Origin: Lepas anatifera
Lineage: Eukaryota; Arthropoda; Thecostraca; Lepadidae
DNA: 64,000 nt
NCBI GenBank assembly: GCA_034440635.1
Contig: JAOTON010001929.1
Span: 1,191,001 to 1,255,000 of the forward strand
Reading direction: 5' to 3'
Below, piece by piece: positions 63,917 to 64,000 of this stretch. The translations under genes and the position numbers were made by a program. The notes beneath the pieces are model-generated. The model saw only the letters and a list, made by a program, of their open reading frames with translations. It was not told the origin of the DNA and searched no databases. Position 1 is the stretch's first letter, and each line of letters opens with the position of its first letter.

Positions 63917-64000
63917 TTGCCTCTAAAGAAGAAGTTTACAAACCATATTCCGAACTCAAGCAGATATTCCGAAGGGCAAAACGGGAAGATGAACACTGAA

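Overview
This window is animal nuclear DNA, most likely from an invertebrate. It has GT-AG introns, exons clearly more GC-rich than the DNA around them, long dinucleotide and tetranucleotide microsatellites, and many small DNA transposons with 8-bp or TTAA target-site duplications. I could not name the species. The repeat style and the cysteine pattern of the second gene make a marine arthropod or another marine invertebrate my best guess, and this is inference only.

Two protein-coding genes are supported, both on the + strand. The first (3730-6794, four coding exons) is a DNAJC12-type J-domain co-chaperone. It has the HPD motif, and its last residues are the FRNYEI tail of that family. The second (about 29588-50375, ten coding exons, about 2,115 residues by my exon model) is a very large, low-complexity protein rich in Tyr, Gly, Asp, Ser and Arg. 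It has a hydrophobic N-terminal segment, several furin-like cleavage sites and a small cysteine motif split between two exons. I do not recognise it. Its exon phases fit throughout, but three single-base frame breaks (35422-35428, 37822-37826, about 50111-50116) interrupt the reading frame. The first two lie in homopolymers, so assembly error is likely.

Most of the remaining sequence is transposon-derived. Five families are flanked by TTAA: A (3 full copies and 1 partial), B (2), C (2 and 1 partial), G (4) and H (1, plus one diverged relative). They are piggyBac-like non-autonomous elements. Families A, B, C and H are packed with AGGTCA/TGACCT hexamers. Several elements have hAT features; the best have perfect 8-bp duplications (7373-9748 and 16204-17262). 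Long inverted-repeat (fold-back) elements lie at 11435-13341, 22441-24866, 30766-31027 and 32570-32897.

Region by region: 1-3700 unassigned DNA with one A element; 3.7-6.8 kb DNAJC12-like gene; 7.1-17.3 kb SINE, hAT elements, a large palindrome and a chimeric TTAA element; 17.3-25.4 kb C element and fold-back E; 25.4-29.3 kb element F, in which decayed integrase coding sequence lies between two inverted arrays of a 20-bp palindrome set in (TA)n; 29.6-50.4 kb the large gene, with elements in its introns; 50.4-64 kb nested transposons and a tRNA-derived SINE.

The strongest candidate for something undescribed is element F with its palindrome arrays. Next come the large gene with its 51-bp repeat beginning exactly at a splice donor, and the B element whose two flanks belong to two different transposon families.
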